Assembly (NCBI GenBank): GCA_018907035.1
Contig: JACCIC010000164.1
Span: 499,001-563,000, forward strand
Length of the DNA: 64,000 nucleotides
DNA from: Sycobia sp. Sy_11
Taxonomy: Eukaryota > Arthropoda > Insecta > Hymenoptera > Epichrysomallidae
Direction of reading: 5' to 3'
This document shows, one piece after another, positions 24,322 through 34,050 of the stretch. Under the pieces are notes generated by a model that was not told where the DNA came from, searched no databases, and was given only the letters and a program-made list of their open reading frames with translations. Positions within the stretch are counted from its first letter, which is position 1, and every line of letters begins with the position of its first letter. Position numbers and translations under genes: made by a program.

Positions 24322-26560
24322 TCACTTTAGAGCCTTCTTCGCCGTTAGATGTTGGACGATCCTAAGAGCGGCATCACGGTCGCGCCTTTGAGCTCTTTGG
24401 ACTACGCGGCACAGAACCAGGCATTGCCGCCGCAGCTCCGCAATTTCGTCTGTCCACCAATAAGTGGGACGGCGAGTACGACCCGAAAATTTCCTCGGCA
24501 TCGGTTGCTTGCAGGCTTGGCGGATCAGATGCATTGTAGCTTCCGTTACCGCTTTCGCGCGCTCGCAAAGCGTTGCGCTCCTTGGTAATTCAACCAGGAG
24601 GCGCTGTCCGCGTTCTAGCGCCTGGGAAAACTTCTCGTGATCCATTCTCGCGACGATCCATCTGGCTGGGCGACGTTCAACCGTCGCTCTGACTGGCGTG
24701 GCATCACCAACGCGGAAGGTGATGTATTGGTGATTGCTGGCTGCATAGTCTTCGATCACCCGCCAGTTCCGCACTCGTGCGGACAGAATCTCCGTCGCAA
24801 AGGATACATAAGGGATAGTCTCCCTGTAGCCAGGTCTCCGAAAGGTCGACGTAGATCCGGAGTTCAAGACAACCAGATCTAGTCTGGATGCCATGTCCAT
24901 CACTCGTCTTCCCCTAGAGTCCGCCAAGGGTTCCCCCCACTCGAGAGCTTTGCTGTTCAAATCCCCAGCCACTACCAGCTCCCCCCCCCATTTCTCTTAC
25001 CATATCCTCAAGGATATCCAGTGTACACTGGAAACCCCCGATGGTCTTATTCGGCGTGAGATAGCAGCTGAAGTAATTTTCGTTGTTGCCCCTTACCCAG
25101 ACGAAGCCGTGGCCAGATCCGTGGCGCTCCACCCGAAAGCGCTGTAGGTTAAAAATCCAAATCGCCGCAGTACCGAGGTCATAGCGATACCAGACTCCCG
25201 TATCTACATCTCGATATTATTCGCTGACGATGATGGTGTCAGCGTCCTTCTCAAGACAGATCTGCGTAAGTAGGTCGCTCGCCGTCCGACTCCTATTTAG
25301 GTTCGCCTGAAGGACTTTAACTATTTTGGCGAGACCTGGCAAGGGCTTCGCGATATACCGCACAAGCCCCACACCCCGCAACGTGATTTAACGCTGCGGG
25401 CGTGGTCCTCGGACCTTATGGCCGATCCCTCCAAGGATCTCCGCGTAGGTCTTTCCCTCGGCGGGCTTGAAGAGCAGCGCCTCAGACTTTGCTCTTCTCC
25501 CCATGTTACCTTTCGGTTTGATGGGGTTCTCTCCAGAATTGATGGCCCCCTTTACGTTTGACTTCTTTTTTTCTGCTTCTTTTTTGGCTGCTCTATTTTC
25601 TTGCTTGGTGTGGACATTCTTCCAGCCTTGCACGGGCTGTAGCTCATCCCCACGATTTGATTTGGCAGCCGCGTCTTCTTCTTTTGTCGAACCTTCGTTT
25701 CTTTCTTTTTTCTTCTTTCGCCCCCCCCTCAGGTAATTCCGTTGGAGAGGTAGAAGGATGCCTCTTCTGGTCTTCTATTTTCTCGGGAATCTCGGGGGTA
25801 TGTAGGTGCCGTGCTCTGAGGCGCCTTCTGCTTACGAGCTCCTCGAATTAACTTTGTAAAGCCTTCCGAAACCCTTCCTTTATTGTGTTATTCACGTTCT
25901 TTTGCCTTTTCATCGACTTCATCATCATTCTAAACAAATTTTTGATGAGCATCTCCTGCTTCTTCACTTTCTTTACCTCTTCTTCTTTGTTGTTTATAAT
26001 ATCCATGCTTCTTTCTTGTTTTCGTCTCCCCCATGGGCCGGCCTCTATAGACGCTTCAACGACGAGCTCGCCAAAATGACTCCTCAACACTTGCCTGTAG
26101 GAGTCATTCTGGTTTGGACCTTCATGTAGGTCTCTTTTACAGAACTGGAGAATATAGCGCGCCCAGGCACGCTAAACCACCTCCGCTCTCTCAAGCTTCA
26201 CACCCCAACAATAAGGTACTCCACTCTCTGGAGAGTTTACGGCAGACATTACGAGTCAGGACGCACTCGCCAATGCCGAATGACTGGTGCTGGCTAGGCG
26301 CCCAGATGCCCGTCCTGCCGTCAGCAGAAGCCAAAGATGGTTCGGGTCATCCAAGCACGCTACCTGAAAACTCGCAGCCCCACCCAGGATCTCCCTATGG
26401 CAGCTCCCAGGCATGCATCGCTCGGCAAGCACGGTGGACCGTCTTTAGCTCCGTTTGGAGCCCCTTCTACCTCCCTGACAAAGCCGACGGGGAAAGACCA
26501 GGCGAGAAGATTTGTTCTGCATCAATTTATAAGCGACGCAAGCGTCGTGAGCCCCCTTAC
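24322..26560 (-). pseudogene. R1-clade LINE, 5' portion (ORF1 plus endonuclease), inverted
   Basis: Read on the minus strand from 26560 down. First is a Lys/Glu-rich coiled-coil gag part (about 26090-25848). Next comes the typical end of R1 ORF1 with EALLFKPAEGKTYAEIL (about 25480). ORF2 then starts with an apurinic-type endonuclease (VLQANLNRSRTASDLL; GFVWVRGNNENYFSCYL; a frameshift in a G-run near 24987; then AGDLNSKALEWGE, SRGRRVMDMASRLDLVVLN and AASNHQYITF). The copy stops after the endonuclease-RT linker (RPTYWWTDEIAELRR), exactly where the RT should begin. GC-rich, unlike its surroundings. Two damages are seen: the G-run frameshift and at least one stop in the endonuclease. Confidence 0.8.
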
Positions 26561-26639
26561 ATATCAGAAAGGAGCCCGGCCCTTTCCATTCCGTTTTTGT
26601 TTAGAGAGCAGAGGCGTGGGTAGCAAAAATGGTGAAGTG

Positions 26640-28190
26640 CGTGAGAGAATAATAATAATGAGAATAATAATGATAATGATGATGATGATGATAATAATTC
26701 TGCGGAGTACAGGCTCGCCAGGCGGCAGTAGAGATTCGCAATCAACGATAATAAGAAATGGTGTTGGACGCGACTCATTGACGAGGTGGACTCGGACTCC
26801 AGGGGAAACGGATCCAAAATGGTGCCAGTTGCACAGGAGGACCGAGCCCTGACGGTATTACGAAGAGCGGAAACGATGGAGCGGGTAGTCGAAGAACTTT
26901 TTCCACACCATCGGTACGGGAAGATTGGAGACCAGGAGTGAAGTTTAGTATCCTGGTATCAAAGTCTCCTTGGATAATCAAGGTCATCTTGGATTCGAAG
27001 CTGAACTTCTGGCTTCACCTACGAAACGTGACGAATAAGGCAGTAGAAAAGACAAATGCTGTAAGTAGATTGATGATCAACACGAATGGACGTTGAGAGA
27101 ACGTACGTAGACGGCTGATGAGCGTCACCCACTCGATCTTGCTTTACGGGGCGGAAGTGTGTGCCGACACAATGAATATAAGAAAACGAGCGAACGTCAT
27201 GAAAAGCGTACAAAGGGCGAGCTGATTAAGAATCACGTGCGCGTATCGCACTGTGTCTGAGAGCGCAGTTTTCGTGATCGCCGGGGTTATTTCCATCGAT
27301 CCGCTCGCGGCTGAACGGAAGTAAATTCACCAGCGGAGCCCAAATGTTGGAAGGGAAGATGCTGCGGCTGAAGAAAGTATAAAGACGATCGAGAAGTGGC
27401 AGAGACGGTAGACGACGGACGAACGAGGACAATGGACGAAAAGACTAATACCCGAAATCGGTCCGTGGAAGGAGATGTAACACGGGCAGTGGAACTTCTA
27501 CCTCAACCAGTTGATCTTATGGTATGAAGCGGAGGTATGAGCCAACGCAATGAATATTAGGAAACGGGCAAATGCTATGAGAAGTATTCGAAGGTTGGAA
27601 GCACTGATAATTGCGTGCGCGTAACGAACCGTGTCGTAAGAAGCGTAATAATCTCAATCGATCTATTCGCGGGAGAACGAAAAAGAATTTACGAACGAAG
27701 TGCAGTCGTTGGGAAGAAAGACGCTGCGACGGAAGAACTGACGAACATTCTTGGATGCTGGCAAATACAATGGAAAACGAATGAACGAGGACGGTGCACA
27801 AAACAGCTCCAACCCGAGGTCGACCTGTGGATGGAGGTAAGACACGGTTAGCTGGATTTTTACCTCACTCAATTTCTGCCTGGACACGGGTGCTTTCGTA
27901 GATACCGCTGCAGGATGAAGAGGGCAACTTCAATAGAATGCAAGTACTGTGGATGGGCTGAGGACGGCGTGGAACACGCAATTTTCGTGTGCGCCCATTG
28001 GAATGGCTTACGTTTGAGGCTTGAAAGAACAATAGGAGCGATCGCGCCAGATAATGTTACTAGGGTGGTGATAATGAACGTTCACAATTGGCGATTGATC
28101 GTTAATTGTGTCACAAATGTACTACGGAGCAAAATAATGGATGGACGTCTGAATGAGTGAATAAATCTGGATTGGAATGTAGGTTCGTGA
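26640..28190 (+). pseudogene. R1-clade LINE, 3' portion (RT edges and C-terminal domain) with internal deletion and partial duplication
   Basis: Plus-strand reading. The linker/RT entrance (YRLARRQ, KKWCWTRLIDEVDSDSRG, MERVVEELFP; about 26700-26910) is followed directly by the post-RT domain (ILDSKLNFWLH, VEKTNAVSRLM, TMNIRKRANVMKSVQR, TVSESAVFVIAGVISIDPL). The YADD-bearing RT core is therefore deleted. Then, near 27515, a second copy of the same C-terminal domain starts (AMNIRKRANAMRS, IISIDLFAGERKRIYE). It runs to a CCHC-type zinc motif (CKYCGWAEDGVEHAIFVC, 27937-27990), which in R1-clade LINEs closes ORF2. Multiple stops show it is dead. It starts with a GAT/AAT microsatellite (26645-26698). 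Confidence 0.8.
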
Positions 28191-28199
28191 ATGAATGAA

Positions 28200-28880
28200 A
28201 TACTGGTATGAAAGGAATGAACGTGTAAGACCATGCAAGGACTGTCGCCCAGGCTGAAGTAATGCGTATAATAGTTCCGGGCCGGTGTTGGTACAAATGA
28301 GGAGATATGTGTTTAGTGTGTAGGGATACAAGTATGTTTCGAGTTACACATACTTTTGTGATTAGGCTGTTGTTATTATTAATTAGGCTGTTATTATTGT
28401 TATTATTATTGTTACCTACAGAGCAGGTACGAGAAATGCGTAAAATGTATTCACAGACTCCTAAAAATAATATTAAAAATAATAACACATGATCACGCTA
28501 TATAAACTTAAATTATATACGTAGATTTTTCAAATAATATTAGTAAAAATAATAATAATGACCATAGTAATGTACAATAATAGATAAATAATGAACTTAC
28601 ACTACAAACAAAATATAGACTATTATATTAATAATATTACGGAGAATGTATAAAGCTTCTAGAAAATCTAGGCGTATATTTGGTGATATATATTATTTGG
28701 CTACGTCGTTTGAAATTTCATTTTGAGAATCTTTATATCCTATTCGAATCTAGAATTTCATACGCTTTTAATTGCTTTAGTATCCTAGGACATTGACAAT
28801 ATGCGGTGGCTTCTCGGATTTTGTACTTCATATTCACAGAGTAGAGAAGGGGTCATCAATAACACCTTAACATTGTGACC
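28200..28880. other. Intergenic, 3' flank of the LINE
   Basis: Contains short TTA/TTG repeats (28370-28415) and otherwise nothing recognised. Confidence 0.5.
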
Positions 28881-28884
28881 GACC

Positions 28885-29252
28885 AAACGGCCGGTCTACG
28901 GTTACGAAACTGAGTGTTCGCGCGTGAAGGCGAAAATGCGCGAGCCGCGAGACTGCGCGACGTTCGCCCACGAAAGAGGAAGTAGAGAGAAGAATCATTC
29001 TTCTTCTCCAAGCTGTCGAGGAAGACTGTTGTATCGAGACAAGACACCACCAAAACTAATAAAACTCTCTCTCTCTCGATCCTGTCACCATCCGCATCTT
29101 GACTATTCCGACGCAGCAGCTACCTCCACATCAGCGGAACTCCCGCAGCTACGTCAGATCCACGACCGTCCTCACGGTCGTCCGGACTGAGTGTTATTCT
29201 TGAGCTCCAAAAGCTCATCGAGAATGGTAGAAGGAAGGAAGGAAGTTCTACC

Positions 29253-29306
<54 letters not shown>

Positions 29307-29759
29307 ACAAGAAGAAGATCACGAATCGAGAGGACGCCACAGCAGGCGAGGAAGCAGCGGCACTGAGGACTTCGGCAAGTAGCCTCTCATTTAGATAATA
29401 TGTGAAGTGCGCGTCCCGGCATGAGCGTGCGCCATCGTTGCACGGCCGCGCGCGCGAGCGTCCCATTTGAAACCACTACGTGTCGCGCCCCCCCCCCTTT
29501 CCCCGTCCTGCCGTATCCACCTATGTCCGCGGAACCCGCTCCGTGGTGTTTCTCGCCGTCGCGCGGAAAACTGTAAGTGTAATTCGCGAGGACGTAGAAT
29601 TGTATTTGATGTTTCGCGTCTAGGCAAAAATTGTTACTCGTGATTTTCTCTTTATAAATTGTTATTACGTTAGTCAAAAGAGATTGACTTTAGTCATTTC
29701 CGTTCCCCGTTCCCTGTTTACCAACTTCAGCGTCGCCGACGACACCAGAGATCTCCGAG
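28885..29759 (+). promoter_or_regulatory. CpG-rich island, probable promoter and 5' untranslated exon of the serpin gene
   Basis: A sharp GC and CpG rise in AT-rich surroundings, with a (GA)n run at 29260-29302. The end, ...CTCCGAG|GTAAGT at 29753-29765, is a perfect consensus splice donor. No coding frame with a recognised domain leads into it, while the serpin coding start lies 660 bp downstream behind a possible acceptor (ATTGAG, about 30400). I infer a noncoding first exon of the serpin. It could instead belong to an unrelated noncoding transcript. Confidence 0.45.
29260..29302. repeat. (GA)n microsatellite
   Basis: Perfect GA dinucleotide run inside the CpG-rich island; GAGA-rich tracts are common in insect promoters, but here it may just be a simple repeat. 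Confidence 0.9.
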
Positions 29760-30236
29760 GTAAGTCGCAAATGTCGGGTTATAATATATATAAATTAGGG
29801 TCAAGATATTTTTTAATTTATGGTTAATAATTAATATTTGTGCTCACCATCTATATTCAGATATATATTTATATTAATTTCTTCTGACAAAATGATCACT
29901 GGCGACTAGTTCCTACACTACTTACTACGCACGAATATTATAAAATAAAAATATTGTGTGGGCCATTGAGAATTTACATATAATTTCGGCTGCTACGGCC
30001 CTGATGATACTGGAAAAGCGGATAAAACAGAATAGGCTTTTTCGCACATTTGAAGTTCCATCAAATTCCGCAGTCAATTAAAAATCAAGCGCTGCAATCG
30101 CTTTTAACTTCCACCATGCTTCCACCAGAGGTATAGAGCACTCTTAATAAAGCGCTGCAATCAATTTCCACTTTTGATGTAAAAATTGAATAATTGAGTT
30201 TATTAAAGAGTAATAGAGTATCATATCAGCTGAATA

Positions 30237-30268
<32 letters not shown>

Positions 30269-30418
30269 ATAATGCAAATGTAATTACTACAGGTATTAAA
30301 TTTATAAACCATGATTATAGTTTCTCAGTTGCCCAATTTTTACCTAATTATCAATATATAAGCATTAATTATTAATATTTGATTTTATTAATTAATTGAG
30401 TTTGTTGCTGATATTCAA

Positions 30419-32190
30419 ATGGAGCAAAAATTAATGGATTCTTCCAACATTTTACCTTCTTGCAGCCATTTTTCTACAAATTTATTTAAAGTACGTATTA
30501 TTAAATTTTAAGAATATTATGTTTAAATAATAATGGTTTGTATATATCTGGACATGCATTTTTTAGACATTAACTTCAGAACAAAGTCAAGACAATATAG
30601 TAAGTGGATCATTTAGTGCATATATTGTTTTATTATTGCTTGTTCAAGGATCAAATGGAGCCACCAAAGAAGAATTGGAATTTAATTTAAGTTTGTTAAA
30701 TCTAGATAAAACACAGAAAGAGTTAAAAGATTTATTAACATCTCTGAATGTAATTTATCATTAAATTATCTTTTTTTCTCAAGTAATATATTTTGTGCAC
30801 TGTGCATTATATTAAATAATATTAATTATAGAGTATCCGAAATGCTGAATTAGAAATGGCAAATGCAATGTATGTTAACAAAAATTTTTTACTTGAACAG
30901 AACTTTTTACGTAAAGGTATAGATGAGTTTCAAACATTTATTCAAAATATTATGTTTGACGATACCAGTCAATCTGCAAAAGAAATTAACCAATGGGTAG
31001 AAATAAAAACAAAAGGAAAAATTTCTGAAATTATTGATTCTGGTATAATATTTTTTAACTTCTAATTCAAATGATTTAAAGTTCAACTTTTAAATTAATT
31101 TTTATTTGTTTTAGGTAGTATTGATGAATATACACAAGTTATTCTAATAAATGCTTTATATTTTAAAAGCAGTTGGTTGAATCCTTTTAAGTTTGAACAA
31201 ACAGAAAAAAAAATTTTTTATAACATTAATAATGTTGTGACATATGTTCCAACAATGTCTAAAACTTTTCATTTGATACATGGTCAGATTGAAACTCTTG
31301 ATGCCAATATTATTAAATTACAATATATGGTATAAATAATTATCTATATTAATAAATTAAAATAACTATAATATAGTATTTAAAAATTTTTTTAGAATGA
31401 TCAATTTGAAATGATTATTGTATTGCCGAATCAAAAATATGGTTTAAGCGAAGTAGAAAAAAAGTTTAATTGGGACTTAATTTTAAAAACAGATAGTTTT
31501 ACAAAAGAAGTAGAATTGTCACTACCAAAATTTACAATTGAATCAAGTATAAATTTAAAAGAGTCATTAAAAAAGGTAAGTTTGTAAAAGAACGTTAGGA
31601 TTTTAAGTTTTCAAATGTTCATAAAATATATTTGAAATTTGAAATATGAGAAAACTGTTTATTTTCATAAGTATTGAATTTTCCAATATTTTTATACATT
31701 ATAAATTTGTTTGGAAATCCTTTCATTTTAATTCTTTGTTGACTATATTATATAAAGTATAAAAAAATGATGTTTCTCTATTTAAAGTAGTGTTATATTT
31801 AATATTTCAGATGGGAATTAATTCAATCTTTGAAAAGAATGCCAATTTCACTCTAATGTCTGAAAAACCGTTATTTGTTGATCGCTTAGTGCAAAAATTA
31901 TATATTCAAGTTGATGAAAAAGGTTCTGAAGCAGTAGCAGCAACAGGTAAATATTTTTAGATTAATCAGAAGAATTTTTTTACTGTTTGCAGAAATCTAA
32001 AATATTAGTTAACAAGTATTTTATGTTTAAAGTTGCTCAAATGCGGTCAAGAAGAATGATTCTTGATACAGAAAGTTTTATTGTGGACCATCCATTCTTG
32101 TTTATTATAAATTATAAACCGAGCAGTATTCCTTTATTTATTGGTAGTATTAGAAAATTAGGAGATGCAGTGAGAAAAGAAGAGCTTTAA
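30419..32190 (+). CDS. Serpin (serine protease inhibitor), no signal peptide
   Basis: Seven exons join in frame: 30419-30490, 30567-30749, 30832-31042, 31115-31329, 31396-31575, 31811-31946 and 32033-32190. They give 384 residues, normal for a serpin. Family marks are NIVSGSFSAYIVLLLL near the start, NALYFKSSWLNPF, VPTMSKTFHL, MIIVLPNQKYGL, LSLPKFTIES, the hinge EKGSEAVAAT, and FIVDHPFLFII with IPLFIGSI at the end. The intact hinge (small residues at P12-P9) argues for an inhibitor. The exposed loop VAQMRSRRMIL is basic, so a trypsin-like or furin-like target is inferred. No signal peptide is seen from ATG 30419, so this isoform should stay in the cell. The last intron falls just after the hinge, the place where many insect serpins swap loop exons, but only one loop exon is visible. 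Confidence 0.93.
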
Positions 32191-32330
32191 ATTTTATAAA
32201 TATATTGAATATTTTCTACTATCATTATTATTTATTATAATATAAGAATTACGTTAATATTATATATATTTTATACTGATATTAAAATATTAATTATATT
32301 GTAAAAAAATGTTATTATATTGATTATATA
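32191..32330. other. Serpin 3' flank
   Basis: Short AT-rich gap with AATAAA-like signals (e.g. around 32333-32340) between the serpin stop and the left arm of the Penelope-like element. Confidence 0.4.
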
Positions 32331-32851
32331 AATTAATAAATATTTTTTTTATTGGTCTTACAGTCCAATCAATTTCAACCAAAAATAAAATAAAATAAAA
32401 ATAAAAATAAAATAAAAATAAAAAATAAAAATAATAATAAAAAATAAAAAATAAGAAATAAAAATAAAAAATAATAAAAATAAAAAATAAAAATTAAAAA
32501 TAAAAATTAAATTAAAAATTAAATTAAAATGATAATGACAGTCAGACTGTCCTTGTTTACATTCACCCCCGTAGACTAATCTGAAAATAAAATATTAGCT
32601 GAAAAAATTCTTTGTTAGTAAAGTGCAGTCTGACTGTCCCCAACACCCTTACCTAATTGAAGACTTGTCCAACGTTTCGAGCTCGCTACGGCTCCTCATC
32701 AGGGACTAATCTAAACCTTATATTCTAATCTATATATACTCATCCCCACCACCAAATTTCGTAAATTAAATATAAATTCCCCCTCTACACAAATTGTCCA
32801 AAACCAATCAATTTAATAAGGAATGATAAACACTGTCCAATCTACCAGACT
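32331..32851. repeat. Left inverted arm of the Penelope-like element
   Basis: Reverse complement of 33553-34050. Outer module: end sequence, A/T tract, GACAGTCAGACTGTC-type palindrome, CACCCCCG, then TTCTTTGTTAGTAAAG and a second GACTG motif. Inner module: hammerhead-like core, CCCCACCACC, and the last codons of the endonuclease. Confidence 0.9.
32667..32706 (-). ncRNA. Hammerhead-ribozyme-like motif (left arm)
   Basis: Same 40-base core as in the right arm, read on the minus strand, with identical CTGATGAG, GAGC/GCTC and CGAAAC elements. Transcription across the whole element would give one sense and one antisense copy. Confidence 0.7.
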
Positions 32852-33581
32852 CTAACATTAAATTCACATTATTTCGATTCTTGGAAATGTGAATACTTTC
32901 AAGACTCTCCCGTTTATACTTATTATTAATACCATATTCCAAAATATCCACATTCACAAAATCAAAAGAATGTAAAAACTTTAAACAATGCTCTTTTAAA
33001 CCAGAAGTAATATGTGAGCTACGTAAACTATATTTATGCTCATAAATTCTCTTTTTTAAATATCTATCTGTTTGTCCAATATAGTATTTATCACAATCCA
33101 TGCAATTAATCTTGTAAACAACTCCTGATTTTAAGCATAAATCATCCTTATCTTTGCAATTATTAAACAATCTACTTAAATTATTGCGATTTTTAAAGAA
33201 AATTTGAATGTTATATTTCCGAAAATTTCTTTTTATTCTTTCAGATAATCCTCGAACATATGGTAAGACAATAATTTTGCCTCCGTTAAAATCAATTCCT
33301 GCACTATGTCTATTTTCGGTATTATAAATTTCAAACAATCTCTCAGCAATCAATCTATTAATAAATTGAATTGGATAGCCATTATTAATAAAAGTCTCTC
33401 TTACTATCTGTAAATTATTTTGTCTAAAATCTTTATGTGACAATTTAATTGCTCTGTTAATGACACCTCTCAATGCTCCAATTTTGTTTCCGAATTGGTG
33501 GTGTGAATTAAAATCTAAAAACCTACCTGACCAAGTAGGCTTTCTGTACCAAAGTCTGGTAGATTGGACAGTGTTTATCAT
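32808..33581 (-). CDS. Penelope-like element C-terminal region with GIY-YIG endonuclease
   Basis: Single open frame of 257 residues. The first 110 residues resemble the region after the Penelope reverse transcriptase (GALRGVINRAIKL, NNGYPIQFINRLI, LPYVRGLSERIKR). Residues about 165-245 form a GIY-YIG nuclease: GVVYKINCMDCDKYYIGQT, with GVVY and YIG as the two strand motifs, the catalytic-position Arg in LKKRIYEH, and the late Glu in KRESLESIHI. The Cys pair CMDC before the YIG strand is typical of Penelope endonucleases. The frame is intact although the RT is missing. The start codon lies in the right arm and the stop in the left arm, so the same arm sequence is read on opposite strands at its two ends. 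Confidence 0.85.
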   Translation of the reverse strand: MINTVQSTRLWYRKPTWSGRFLDFNSHHQFGNKIGALRGVINRAIKLSHKDFRQNNLQIVRETFINNGYPIQFINRLIAERLFEIYNTENRHSAGIDFNGGKIIVLPYVRGLSERIKRNFRKYNIQIFFKNRNNLSRLFNNCKDKDDLCLKSGVVYKINCMDCDKYYIGQTDRYLKKRIYEHKYSLRSSHITSGLKEHCLKFLHSFDFVNVDILEYGINNKYKRESLESIHISKNRNNVNLMLESGRLDSVYHSLLN

Positions 33582-34050
33582 TCCTTATTAAATTGATTGG
33601 TTTTGGACAATTTGTGTAGAGGGGGAATTTATATTTAATTTACGAAATTTGGTGGTGGGAATGAGTATATATAGATTAGAATATAAGGTTTAGATTAGTC
33701 CCTGATGAGGAGCCGTAGCGAGCTCGAAACGTTGGACAAGTCTTCAATTAGGTAAGGGTGTTGGGGACAGTCAGACTGCACTTTACTAACAAAGAATTTT
33801 TTCAGCTAATATTTTATTTTCAGATTAGTCTACGGGGGTGAATATAAACAAGGACAGTCTGACTGTCATTATAATTTTAATTTAATTTTTAATTTAATTT
33901 TTATTTTTAATTTTAATTTTTTTTTATTTTATTTTTTTATTATTATTTTTTTTTATTTCTTTTTATTTTTATTTTTTATTTTTATTTTTATTTTATTTTT
34001 AGATTGAATTGATTGGACTGTAAGACCAATAAAAAAAATATTTATTAATT
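33553..34050. repeat. Right inverted arm of the Penelope-like element
   Basis: Mirror of the left arm. Its inner edge supplies the first residues of the endonuclease frame (ATG at 33581 on the minus strand). Confidence 0.9.
33698..33737 (+). ncRNA. Hammerhead-ribozyme-like motif (right arm)
   Basis: Order on the plus strand: GTCC (33698-33701), CTGATGAG (33702-33709), a GAGC/GCTC helix II (33710-33713 with 33722-33725) closing an 8-base loop, CGAAAC (33725-33730), GTT, GGAC (33734-33737). GTCC pairs with GGAC as helix I. Beyond an A-A mismatch, GATT (33693-33696) pairs with AGTC (33739-33742), counting one G-U pair. Both invariant core strings of the hammerhead are exact. Helix III would be minimal (AC/GT with no loop), so the RNA may need to pair as a dimer. 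Hammerheads are known in Penelope-like elements. Confidence 0.7.

Larger units (their letters stand above)
32331..34050 (-). mobile_element. Penelope-like element, 5'-truncated, flanked by inverted arms
   Basis: About 1.72 kb. The left arm (32331-32851) and right arm (33553-34050) are inverted copies; only the A/T-rich tracts (about 32380-32530 and 33870-34005) differ in length. Both outer ends read AATTAATAAATATTTTTTTT then ATTGGTCTTACAGTCCAATC going inward. The unique centre holds the endonuclease reading frame of a Penelope-like retroelement. Inverted rather than direct terminal repeats are a known Penelope arrangement. No reverse transcriptase core is present, so this copy cannot move alone. 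Each arm contains a hammerhead-like core. The arms are highly similar, which points to a recent insertion. Confidence 0.85.

Noticed and set aside
26114..26852. Plus-strand frames of about 170 codons in the 26 kb region
   Set aside because: They run antisense to the LINE ORF1 region and show no domain; the GC-rich bias of the element creates long shadow frames.
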